Shown here: positions 1-7,019 of the stretch, piece by piece
Layout of the letters: each line of letters opens with the position of its first letter
Position numbering within the stretch: position 1 is the stretch's first letter
DNA from: Bacteroidota bacterium
GTDB lineage: Bacteria > Bacteroidota > Bacteroidia > B-17B0 > Aurantibacillaceae
Length of the DNA stretch: 46,838 nucleotides
Assembly (NCBI GenBank): GCA_023251755.1
Contig: JAHEYF010000030.1
Coordinates: forward strand, 1 to 46,838
Reading direction: 5' to 3'
Position numbers and translations under genes: made by a program
The notes under the pieces: model-generated
Seen by the model: only the letters and a program-made list of their open reading frames with translations
What the model was told of the DNA's origin: nothing
Databases searched by the model: none

Positions 1-406
1 ACAGTTCGAGTCCGGGAGGAATAATGTTGTAGGAGATTCTTTTCAGGCTTTTGGCACAATCGTCTGTAAGGCTTTTGCAATGAATGATAATGGCTTTGTA
101 ATCGGTGTGCTCCATGTATTCGCCGGCTGCCTGGTTCAGTTTAAATTTTATGGTAGACAATAAATTGCCCGCCTCGTCGTGCAGGTCCTTTGCAATTCGT
201 TGCCTTTCCTTTTCAATATTTTCGATGGTGGCCTGTAATAAATTCTCCTGGTGCTGCTGGTTGGCTTCCTGCAATTTTAATTGCTGTGCAAACAACCTTC
301 GCTGGTAAGTCATAAAAAACACCACCACACCACCTGTTAAAATAAATATGGCGATGGTGCCAATAAACAAAAAATAAAATATGTCTATCTTCTCCGGTGT
401 TGCCAT
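1..406 (-). CDS. Sensor histidine kinase, N-terminal part (runs off left edge)
   Basis: This is a membrane-bound two-component sensor kinase, cut by the window edge after about 135 codons. The visible part has one membrane helix at residues 10-32 and no room for an extracellular sensor domain. A coiled linker rich in Gln and Glu follows, then the dimerisation/phosphoacceptor segment with the motif ERQRIAKDLHDEAGNLLS. The phosphorylated residue should be His76. The DLHDE form of the H-box is typical of the HisKA_3 (NarL/DegS-like) class. The ATPase domain would lie left of base 1. The ATG at 404-406 overlaps the end of the seven-helix membrane protein gene by 22 bp, so the two are probably translationally coupled, and that protein may supply the sensing part (inference). 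A response regulator gene may follow outside the window. Confidence 0.88.
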   Translation of the reverse strand, partial: MATPEKIDIFYFLFIGTIAIFILTGGVVVFFMTYQRRLFAQQLKLQEANQQHQENLLQATIENIEKERQRIAKDLHDEAGNLLSTIKFKLNQAAGEYMEHTDYKAIIIHCKSLTDDCAKSLKRISYNIIPPGLEL

Positions 407-1032
407 AGGCCAATAAAAATTAAAAAATACTGCAATACCGAAAAGAGGGCATGCAGTATCCAGATGTACATATTTAACTGATGGTTGAGGGGCAGGATAT
501 AATTGCTTAAAGTAAACAACAACAAGGCGCTGGAAAAATAAATCAGAAAGCCGGTGTTGACCCAGAACAACCAGGAATATTCAAGCCTGGTAAAGTTCAG
601 TTGTTTTAATTGTTGTTGAAAACAAAGCAGGGCGTAAACGATCAATACAATACTTTCGATGCTCCGGGGGATGGTATTAAAGGTGTGCAGGTCCTGGATA
701 AAAAAAACATTGAGCACACTAAAACTACAAAACAGAGCGGTAATGATCCCAATCGTTTTCCGTTGATTTTTTGCAGTAAAAACGAAGTAGTAAAAATAGC
801 TGATGCAAACAAATTCGGTGATGGTGTACAGGTGCAATAAGGGAAGGTTGTTTTTTTGTGTAAGCCATAAGCTCAGTGCAATGGTACTAAAAACAGTGGC
901 GTTGATTAAATACCAGCTGATGGCTTTTAAGTCTGCCGGAAAATTTTTAAAATTTTTAAGCGCGAGAAGTAAAGGAAATACAACGGCCACAGATGAACAT
1001 AAAATTATAGCCCGTTGTATTTCCTTTAACAT
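385..1032 (-). CDS. Seven-helix integral membrane protein, unknown function
   Basis: The protein has 215 residues and is almost entirely hydrophobic, with seven predicted helices at about residues 8-26, 38-57, 63-87, 93-112, 120-138, 151-175 and 188-210. It ends in a basic QHRRR tail, so an N-out/C-in arrangement is likely. A NNLPLLHLYT stretch before helix 3 looks like a conserved family motif, but I do not know a function. The gene lies 33 bp downstream of the small Cys/Pro-tailed protein gene and overlaps the histidine kinase start by 22 bp, so all three probably form one operon. Because the kinase has only one membrane helix and no periplasmic domain, this protein is a candidate sensory partner or receptor (inference from context only). 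Confidence 0.75.
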   Translation of the reverse strand: MLKEIQRAIILCSSVAVVFPLLLALKNFKNFPADLKAISWYLINATVFSTIALSLWLTQKNNLPLLHLYTITEFVCISYFYYFVFTAKNQRKTIGIITALFCSFSVLNVFFIQDLHTFNTIPRSIESIVLIVYALLCFQQQLKQLNFTRLEYSWLFWVNTGFLIYFSSALLLFTLSNYILPLNHQLNMYIWILHALFSVLQYFLIFIGLWQHRRR

Positions 1033-1065
1033 AAATCGTTCTTTTAATACATTTTTATTTCAGCA

Positions 1066-1503
1066 CTATTCGCCGATTTCAATCTCCTCTGTTACAGGGG
1101 GAGGTGCTGCGCAAGCCACGCACAATGGGCTGCTGCTGGTTGTGCAGGTGGGGGGACAAGGTGTGGTGAAATCAAAAATATTACTTTGTGAAGGCTGGGC
1201 CGGGTTGGGTATTACATCGGCCTCGGCTGCATTTACCGGCACCATGATCATCTTTTGCTCAGGAGTCCTTCCGGAGGTGTCAATACCGAGGTAAAAGCGG
1301 ATGTAGTTGGCTGTTGGGTTGTTGCGGAAAATAGTGTCTATTTCGCTTTTGCAAACCAGGAATGCTTTTTTATCATTGGGATGCTGGTTCTGCCAGTTAT
1401 AGGTCCATTCAGCCCCCTGCGCAATGGATATTTCCCAGGTGGTGGTTCTGTTACAATCCGGTAATACGGCAGTTTCTGCTGTGTTTGTTTCGTTTTTTTC
1501 CAT
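1066..1503 (-). CDS. Small conserved protein with Cys/Pro-rich C-terminus, unknown function
   Basis: The product has 145 residues and begins MEKNETNTAE. An upstream in-frame start at 1569 exists, but the ATG at 1503 gives a more natural soluble N-terminus. There is no signal peptide. The middle carries a segment beginning YIRFYLGIDTSGRTPEQ and then MIMVPVNA. The tail contains a PCPPTC motif followed by a second pair of cysteines in SPLCVACAAPPP. The four clustered cysteines could bind metal or form disulfides. It heads a minus-strand operon with the seven-helix membrane protein and the histidine kinase. I do not recognise an enzyme family. A secreted or signalling role linked to the kinase is speculation. 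A TATATTCG element at 1558-1565 (minus strand), one base off the Bacteroidota -7 consensus, may be its promoter. Confidence 0.65.
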   Translation of the reverse strand: MEKNETNTAETAVLPDCNRTTTWEISIAQGAEWTYNWQNQHPNDKKAFLVCKSEIDTIFRNNPTANYIRFYLGIDTSGRTPEQKMIMVPVNAAEADVIPNPAQPSQSNIFDFTTPCPPTCTTSSSPLCVACAAPPPVTEEIEIGE

Positions 1504-1663
1504 GCAATTCGTTTTTAAATTTTGAAAGATTAGGCTACCTGTTTTTGGTATTTTTCCCGAATATAACATTTAATGTTTACCCATTCCTTAACTGACTTAA
1601 AAAGGCAGACATACACGAACTATTTTGTCAGTATTTGTGCGCGAGGGCACGACTAAGTTACCC

Positions 1664-1675
1664 GGTATTAATACC
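1664..1675. promoter_or_regulatory. Perfect 12-bp palindrome, possible operator
   Basis: GGTATTAATACC is fully self-complementary and sits in the middle of a divergent intergenic region, followed by a T-run. Such a position suits a shared operator, but a 12-bp AT-rich palindrome can arise by chance, and no regulator gene with a known site is nearby. Confidence 0.25.
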
Positions 1676-1757
1676 TGTTTTTTTAATCAGATAGTTTTAC
1701 CCTTGTTTGGACAAACAGTATTGTACACCTTTGGGGAGTTATGATAAAGCTTAAAGT

Positions 1758-1792
1758 AATAAGCCAAGAGCCAAAAAACGATCTCGGTTGCA
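1758..1792 (+). repeat. Short intergenic repeat, CCAAGAGCCAAAA family, copy 1
   Basis: TAAGCCAAGAGCCAAAA is followed after a six-base spacer by TCTCGGTTGC. The same two blocks in the same order recur on the opposite strand at 21962-21999, and a weaker form is at 23219-23250. The copy lies in the leader of the gene that starts at 1814. Confidence 0.6.
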
Positions 1793-1813
1793 GAAACATT
1801 AAAATAAAAAATT

Positions 1814-2317
1814 ATGAGCGCAGTTTTAATTCAACAAACATATACGGGAATAACGTTGCAGGAACCTATACACACCCTTCAGCAATTATGGGATGCGAGC
1901 CTCGATTATAAGATGAAAGGCTTTCTTGACACGGACGCCATGAGAAAAGTATACAAGGCCCTGAACCCTAAATTAACTTTAAACGATGTAGCTTTTGTTT
2001 TTAGCGGTGTATATGCCAACAGCTACTGGAACATTACCTTTATGGATGCCGGCCTGCTTGCTGATAGTCTGCGGCGTGCGTTTACCCTGCCGCCCGCATT
2101 GGCCGGTGTATATGCTCAAAAAGCCATTTCGAAATGGCGCGGGATTTTATGCCGGAAAAACATGAACGGTACCGGTATTATTCCTCATAGTGATGATGCA
2201 ACTTGCAGTACCGATGTTTTTGGCAACCAGCATACAGAGCCTGATACCGGGGACTTAAGCCTGGTAGCGGGGCAAAACCCCTTAGTGGGGAAGGGCTACG
2301 TATATTTTCCCTGGTAA
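1814..2317 (+). CDS. Hypothetical protein, 167 residues
   Basis: This is a stand-alone gene of unknown function, with a soluble product of 167 residues and no signal peptide. The N-terminal half (LIQQTYTGITLQEPIHTLQQ, then a helical stretch ending KVYKALNP) looks mostly alpha-helical. The last 50 residues are Gly-, Asp- and Asn-rich, with two cysteines and a histidine (residues about 130-155), and end in VYFPW. Clean codon use over the full length and the next gene converging on its end support it as real. It is transcribed away from the kinase operon across a 310-bp region with a palindrome, so it may be regulated together with that operon, but this is a guess. No family was recognised. Confidence 0.6.
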   Translation: MSAVLIQQTYTGITLQEPIHTLQQLWDASLDYKMKGFLDTDAMRKVYKALNPKLTLNDVAFVFSGVYANSYWNITFMDAGLLADSLRRAFTLPPALAGVYAQKAISKWRGILCRKNMNGTGIIPHSDDATCSTDVFGNQHTEPDTGDLSLVAGQNPLVGKGYVYFPW

Positions 2318-2369
2318 TTTGTTAAAACACCAAAGCCCTGTGCAAGCCAGTATCTTCTGTATTGAAATT

Positions 2370-2413
2370 AAACTTAGTGCTTCTCAGTGACCTTAGCGCT
2401 TCAGTGGTAAAAC
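2370..2413. repeat. Degenerate CTTAGTGCTT / CTTAGCGCTT intergenic repeat
   Basis: AAACTTAGTGCTTCTCAGTG and CCTTAGCGCTTCAGTGG are two versions of one word placed 22 bp apart. They fill the gap between two convergent genes. Related words appear at 23364-23416, also between convergent genes, and at 25828-25866. Confidence 0.55.
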
Positions 2414-3669
2414 TACACAAGCCCTGAATCGTCTCCGTCTAATAATTTAATATCCAGCACGGCGTTACCTGCAATGCCTTTTACCGAGCCATAAAAATGA
2501 GTGGTGTTCAACAGTACTTTGTCTAATTGCTTTTCGCGTTCCTTCCACAATTTTTCCATTTGCACACGTTCCCTTGTAATTGAATTTCTCATCGACGTAA
2601 ATCCTTCCACTATGGCTTCAATCTGCTGGCGGAACTCATTGCCCGTTAAATAATCGTACAACATCTGCATTTTATCTCCTTTATTTTCCTGCGAAAGCTG
2701 AGCGGCATATACACGCAGCAAACTCTCGCGCAGCATAAAGGCTACACTCTTTACTTCGGTAAACGAGCACACCCATACCCCGTCTTTCATTCCAAAACGT
2801 TCCATTTCCTTAGGCATGGTTTCCGTTACAATTACAGCTATGTCCGCAGCCTGTGCCCGCATATCGGCTTTTAGCTTTTCAATCCAGTCGCCGCCAAAAG
2901 CTTTGGTGCGTTTGCTTTCATAAATTATTTTACCGCAGGTCTGCCCTAAATTATTGCGCACGGTTTGTATGGCATCGGCCCCGCGCACCCCTTTGGCCAC
3001 TTCATCAATAGCATCAAAAGGAAAAGTTCCGCGCAGCATTTCTTCCAGGGCCAGCTCTTGTACTTCGCCCTGCAATTGCATAGAGCCCTGTTCGCCCTTG
3101 CGCTTCATCTCCTCCACCAATTTGTTCTGGTCTTCCAATTGTTTTTTTAATTCCTTCATTTGCAACTGAAAATCATTTTCCTTCAGGGCCGTTCTTTCCT
3201 GTTCCTGTTTGCGTATCTGTTCCGACAGGGTGCTTCTTTCTTCCTGTAATTTTTTTTGTATGGATAGTTCCAGCTCTGCTTTTTTATTTTCGAATTCCTG
3301 TTCTTTCCTCAGAAAATCCACTTCCTTTTGTTGCGATTCTTTCAGCTTTATGTTTTTGCTTTCCAAATCTTCTTTCAGCGAATTCAGCTGTACAGCCAGT
3401 TCGCCGCTGGCTTTTTTCATCGCTTCCTGCTCTAATTGCTGGCGTTGTAATTTTACTTTTTCGTTAATTATTTTTTCCTGTTCTTCCTGTTGCAGGGCTA
3501 ATTTTTCGCGTTCGGCTTTAATTTGCCTTTCGCGATCGGCTATAGCTTTTTGATCCTGCTCGTATTTGGCCAGGTAACGGTTTTTAATAGAACTTTCTAT
3601 TTCGGCGGCAATGGCATTTTCCAGCGGAAATTCATGGGCGCAATGGGGGCATTTTATTTTTTGTGACAT
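2413..3669 (-). CDS. DUF2130 domain-containing protein, coiled coil with nuclease-like core
   Basis: The 418-residue protein fits the DUF2130 family in length and layout. A single zinc-ribbon-like half, CPHC, is at residues 7-10. A long charged coiled coil, rich in Lys, Glu and Gln, covers residues 35-200. The conserved domain spans about 203-410. In that domain I see Glu203/Glu206 in a helix, Asp232, and then the strand GKIIYESKRTKAF with Glu251-x-Lys253. This order of acidic residues and ExK matches the PD-(D/E)XK nuclease pattern, so a DNA-cleaving or DNA-end-binding role is possible (inference, not proven for this family). It is a single gene converging with the upstream orphan and has no clear operon partner. 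Family membership is fairly sure; activity is not. Confidence 0.85.
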   Translation of the reverse strand: MSQKIKCPHCAHEFPLENAIAAEIESSIKNRYLAKYEQDQKAIADRERQIKAEREKLALQQEEQEKIINEKVKLQRQQLEQEAMKKASGELAVQLNSLKEDLESKNIKLKESQQKEVDFLRKEQEFENKKAELELSIQKKLQEERSTLSEQIRKQEQERTALKENDFQLQMKELKKQLEDQNKLVEEMKRKGEQGSMQLQGEVQELALEEMLRGTFPFDAIDEVAKGVRGADAIQTVRNNLGQTCGKIIYESKRTKAFGGDWIEKLKADMRAQAADIAVIVTETMPKEMERFGMKDGVWVCSFTEVKSVAFMLRESLLRVYAAQLSQENKGDKMQMLYDYLTGNEFRQQIEAIVEGFTSMRNSITRERVQMEKLWKEREKQLDKVLLNTTHFYGSVKGIAGNAVLDIKLLDGDDSGLV

Positions 3670-3708
3670 CGTGAAAATATGGAACTATAAACTTAGTGTT
3701 TTTTGGGG

Positions 3709-3792
3709 AGATTTGAGTACTGAGAGGGGTAGTAGTAGTTGGTAGCAGGTATCTGGTAGCAGGTAGAGGGAATAGCGAATAGTAATCAGGTC
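3709..3792 (+). repeat. Low-complexity intergenic repeats (GATTTGAGTA.TGAGA and GGTAGCAGGTA words)
   Basis: AGATTTGAGTACTGAG at 3709-3724 recurs with one change at 38727-38742. It is followed by two exact copies of GGTAGCAGGTA at 3741-3751 and 3755-3765. The stretch lies between the divergent DUF2130 and GyrI-like genes and shows no coding sense. Confidence 0.5.
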
Positions 3793-3855
3793 TTGGGTTT
3801 TACAGGGTTTTGCATTTCACCCGATTATCTATACTTTAGTTTGGATTATACGAAT

Positions 3856-4341
3856 ATGCTTCCTTCCATTAAAACCTTATCCGAAAAAAAACTAACAGGC
3901 CTGCGCATGCAAATGTGTTTGGCCGATAATAAAACACCCGAACTGTGGAAAGGTTTTATGATACGCCGTGAAGAAATTAGAAACAACATTGGAACCGATT
4001 TATATTCCATGCAGGTGTACGATCCTTCTTTTGATTTCAACAACTTTAACCCTCGTGCCGTTTTTACCAAATGGGCAGCTGCTGAGGTGAGTGATTTTAA
4101 CAACACACCTGCCGGAATGGAAGCTTATACCTTAACCGGAGGCTTGTATGCTGTGTTTATATACAGGGGCGATGCAGGCACAGCTGCTAAATTTTTCGGA
4201 TATATTTTTGGTACCTGGTTACCGGCCTCGGAGTATGTATTAGACAACAGGCCGCACTTTGAAATATTAGGAGAAAAATATAAAAACAAGGACCCCGGTT
4301 CGGAAGAGGAAGTGTGGATTCCGGTAAAAAAGAAAGGATAA
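3856..4341 (+). CDS. GyrI-like / AraC effector-binding domain protein
   Basis: A 161-residue stand-alone GyrI-like small-molecule-binding domain (SRPBCC-unrelated, Rob/BmrR effector fold) without a DNA-binding domain. The C-terminal part YIFGTWLPASEYVLDN followed by RPHFEILGEKY and the ending EEVWIPVK is characteristic of the family, in which a conserved acidic residue near the end lines the ligand pocket. I start at the ATG at 3856 because the N-terminus then begins with the usual first strand; an earlier in-frame ATG at 3793 would add 21 residues that overlap low-complexity repeat sequence. Possible roles are ligand buffering or drug binding. It is followed 23 bp later by the MNT nucleotidyltransferase, so the two may be cotranscribed. 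Confidence 0.78.
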   Translation: MLPSIKTLSEKKLTGLRMQMCLADNKTPELWKGFMIRREEIRNNIGTDLYSMQVYDPSFDFNNFNPRAVFTKWAAAEVSDFNNTPAGMEAYTLTGGLYAVFIYRGDAGTAAKFFGYIFGTWLPASEYVLDNRPHFEILGEKYKNKDPGSEEEVWIPVKKKG

Positions 4342-4364
4342 TAGAAAAACCTTATCTTTACAGT

Positions 4365-4682
4365 ATGACCCAGACCGTAAATACAAAACGGGAACTTCTG
4401 GAAAGAATTTTATCCGGCCAGGATAAAATACGTGGCTACGGCGTAAAACAACTTGGTATTTTCGGTTCTTTTGTTCGTAACGAAGCCAAAGCAAACAGCG
4501 ATATTGATTTTTTAATTGAGTTTTATCCCGAAAAAAAGAACTTCGATAACTTTATGGAACTGGCCTTTTATTTACAAAACCTCCTGGGCCGGAAAGTAGA
4601 AATAGTCACCCCTCAATCCTTAAGCAAATACACAGGTCCATACATCTTAAAAGAAGTAGAATATGTACCCTTCGCAGCTTGA
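4365..4682 (+). CDS. MNT-type minimal nucleotidyltransferase, without a HEPN partner
   Basis: The 105-residue protein is a minimal nucleotidyltransferase of the MNT (MntA) class. The signature GSF at residues 34-36 is followed by SDIDFLIEF, placing the two metal-binding aspartates at Asp46 and Asp48. A third acidic position is in KVEIVT near residue 80. In the known MntA/HepT toxin-antitoxin pairs such a protein AMPylates and silences a HEPN RNase encoded next to it. Here the next 166 bp hold no HEPN gene and the neighbour is an S41 peptidase, so this copy is solitary. The ATG at 4365 is chosen because the upstream frame reads through the end of the GyrI-like gene. A TATCTTTA element at 4353-4360 might be a weak -7 box. 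All catalytic residues look intact. Confidence 0.85.
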   Translation: MTQTVNTKRELLERILSGQDKIRGYGVKQLGIFGSFVRNEAKANSDIDFLIEFYPEKKNFDNFMELAFYLQNLLGRKVEIVTPQSLSKYTGPYILKEVEYVPFAA

Positions 4683-4848
4683 GTTTTTAAAGCATCATTT
4701 CTCACTACTTTCCTCCCTCCTTTCAATACTATTTCCGAACTCTCTCACCTGCACCATTTATATAAAAAATCCGACCACTTAAAAAAGTGAACTAATAATG
4801 CAGTTAATAAAAGGCATTTTTGTTCCGAAACCTACAAACCATTTTATT

Positions 4849-6801
4849 ATGAAGACTAAAAGCTACTTTATTTTATTAGTGTTACTAAGTTGCGCTACAA
4901 TTGCCAGCAGCTTTGCCCAGACACAAAGCGATTATCAGAAAAGGCTTGCTAAATTATGCAAGGTATGGGGTTACATAAAATATTTCCATCCGCAGGTCAA
5001 CAATTGTGGTGTAAAATGGGACAGTGTATTAATGGCCACCATACCGCTGGTTAAAAATGCGCAAAGCAACAGCGACTTTAACAACTCATTACTCGCCCTG
5101 TTCAGCGCCGCCGGACCTGTTCCTGTTCCGGGCGGGCCTGCTCCTGTTATTCAACCAGGTTATGATATCAACCTGCATCTTTCCTGGTTCAGCGATCCAG
5201 ACTTTAACCAACAGGTGAAAAATGAACTGGACACTATACGTGTACGTTTCAGGCCGGGTAACAATTGTTATGTTGTGGACAATGATTACTCCTCCTACCC
5301 TGGAAATTACGGCTGGCTGGTGTTTCCCGGAGAAAGCAGCACCAACACCTCTGCCGCTTACCCTTCGGAAGCTGCACGCCTGTTGCTCATGTTCAGGTAC
5401 TGGAATATTATTAATTATTTTAATCCCAACAACGACCTGATGGACCAGGCCTGGGACAGTACCCTTTATCAGTATACACTTCGCATGGCCAATGCGGCCA
5501 ATACCATTGATTACCAGCTCAGCTTCCTTGAATTTGTTGCAAAAATAAACGACACCCACGCTTTTACGGCGACCGGCACCACCAATTCCTATTTTGGAAA
5601 TTATTACCCGAAATTCAGGGTAGACTATATTGAAAATAAAACAGTGGTAACGCATACCTACGGAAATGTAGCTGTAAATGTTGGCGATGTGATTACAAAA
5701 ATAAACGGGGTGGACGCAGACACTTTACGAAAAAATTTCGGAAAGTACATTGCGGCTTCCAACCCCGCATCGCTGAACCGCGATTTGAACACCATGCTTA
5801 TCAGGGGGGCCAACAATACAACACTGGCCCTCGAAATACAAAATGCAGGTGGAACATCCACCTGCAGTGTTGCCCGCAACATGTATGCGGCCGCTTATTA
5901 TGATTCTCTTTACGCTATACACGGAAAACCATACTATACCCTGCCGGGCTGTAATTATGGTTATGTAAACATGGGGCTTCTTCAGCCCAATCAGGTAAAT
6001 GCCATGTACGATTCTCTTAAAAATAAAGCGGCCATTGTTTTTGATATCCGCAATTACCCGAATGCAACAGCCTGGGACATCTGCAACCTGATGTTCCCCA
6101 ACAAAATACAATTTTCAAAACTAACAGTGCCCAGCGATCAGTTTCCGGGTGTGCTGGACAGTTATTACCTCGATTCAATCGGGGTAGACAACAACCCGGC
6201 ACCTTATACGGGAAATGTATATATTGTAGTAAACCAGGAAACCCAAAGCCAGGCTGAATACTCAGCCATGATGCTTGCACAGCACCCGCATGCAAAAACA
6301 TTCGGAAGCCAGACTGCAGGGGCGGATGGTAACATCACCGAACTGGCCCCGGTACTGATGCCTTTTTATTCTTATTTTTCTACTCTTAAAGTCATGTACC
6401 CCAACGGAACAGTGGCACAGCGGGCAGGAGTGATTATAGATTCAGTAATTACCCCAACTATTAGTGGCACAAGGGCAGGAAGGGATGAAGTGCTTGAAGC
6501 CATTGTCCCTTGTATACTTACAGGGATAAGCAACAATGTACAGGCGGAGTATTCCTTAGCTGTTTTTCCCAATCCGGTTAGCAATGTTTTAATTGTAAAA
6601 GGGCTCCTTCAGGGCAATCGTGCAGTGCTGAAACTAACAGATTTGTTAGGCAACAGGATCTGGGAAAAACAAATAGAAAATTCAATCAGCATTCATGAAA
6701 CCATTCCTGTACAAGACCTCTGCAATGGCTCCTATCTGTTAACAGTGGAAGGTGCCCGGGGTGTCCAACTAAATAAAAAGATAGTAGTGGTACACGAATA
6801 A
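4849..6801 (+). CDS. Secreted S41-family peptidase with T9SS type A sorting domain
   Basis: A 650-residue exported protease-like protein. A signal peptide covers residues 1-24 with cleavage after SFAQ. The mature part begins with KRLAKLCKVWGYIKYFHP, a hallmark of Bacteroidota tricorn-type S41 peptidases. A PDZ-like segment with VAVNVGDVITKINGV lies near residues 270-300. The catalytic region contains VVNQETQSQAEYSAMM, with Ser467 as the likely nucleophile and Glu470 nearby. The last ~85 residues, starting LAVFPNPVSNVL, form a type A sorting domain for type IX secretion. The start at 4849 gives the signal peptide; an earlier in-frame ATG at 4798 would bury it. The gene is monocistronic and is followed by a strong hairpin terminator. 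The substrate is unknown. Confidence 0.9.
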   Translation: MKTKSYFILLVLLSCATIASSFAQTQSDYQKRLAKLCKVWGYIKYFHPQVNNCGVKWDSVLMATIPLVKNAQSNSDFNNSLLALFSAAGPVPVPGGPAPVIQPGYDINLHLSWFSDPDFNQQVKNELDTIRVRFRPGNNCYVVDNDYSSYPGNYGWLVFPGESSTNTSAAYPSEAARLLLMFRYWNIINYFNPNNDLMDQAWDSTLYQYTLRMANAANTIDYQLSFLEFVAKINDTHAFTATGTTNSYFGNYYPKFRVDYIENKTVVTHTYGNVAVNVGDVITKINGVDADTLRKNFGKYIAASNPASLNRDLNTMLIRGANNTTLALEIQNAGGTSTCSVARNMYAAAYYDSLYAIHGKPYYTLPGCNYGYVNMGLLQPNQVNAMYDSLKNKAAIVFDIRNYPNATAWDICNLMFPNKIQFSKLTVPSDQFPGVLDSYYLDSIGVDNNPAPYTGNVYIVVNQETQSQAEYSAMMLAQHPHAKTFGSQTAGADGNITELAPVLMPFYSYFSTLKVMYPNGTVAQRAGVIIDSVITPTISGTRAGRDEVLEAIVPCILTGISNNVQAEYSLAVFPNPVSNVLIVKGLLQGNRAVLKLTDLLGNRIWEKQIENSISIHETIPVQDLCNGSYLLTVEGARGVQLNKKIVVVHE

Positions 6802-6804
6802 GTC

Positions 6805-6858
6805 CAATACCCCCTTGTGAAGTTTCAGCAGGGGGGTATTGTATTTTTATTTTTTTTG
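6805..6858 (+). terminator. Rho-independent terminator of the S41 peptidase gene
   Basis: CAATACCCCC at 6805-6814 pairs with GGGGGTATTG at 6832-6841 in a 10-bp stem with a 17-nt loop, followed by a long T-rich tract. It starts three bases after the stop codon. Confidence 0.85.
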
Positions 6859-7019
6859 TTATACATTTACCCCCTGCGGTTAATGTTTAGTTTTTTTCTC
6901 CCCGGTGTAAACATTCCCCTTTCCGCATATTTGTTGAGTTTTGTTTTGCCTTCACTCCTTTAGAAAACACATTCCTCCAAGCCTGTTAGTATTAACGGCC
7001 ATTAAAACATTTCTGTTTT

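Larger units (their letters stand above)
1504..1813. other. Divergent intergenic region with a 12-bp palindrome and a short-repeat copy
   Basis: These 310 bp separate two divergently transcribed genes of unknown function. I see no convincing gene inside. It holds a perfect palindrome GGTATTAATACC at 1664-1675, which could be an operator for a dimeric regulator, and at 1758-1792 a copy of the CCAAGAGCCAAAA repeat that recurs inverted ahead of the ECF sigma gene. A candidate minus-strand -7 element is at 1558-1565. Confidence 0.5.

Noticed and set aside
803..1294. 163-residue plus-strand open frame
   Set aside because: It lies antisense to two genes with better coding sense and crosses their junction.
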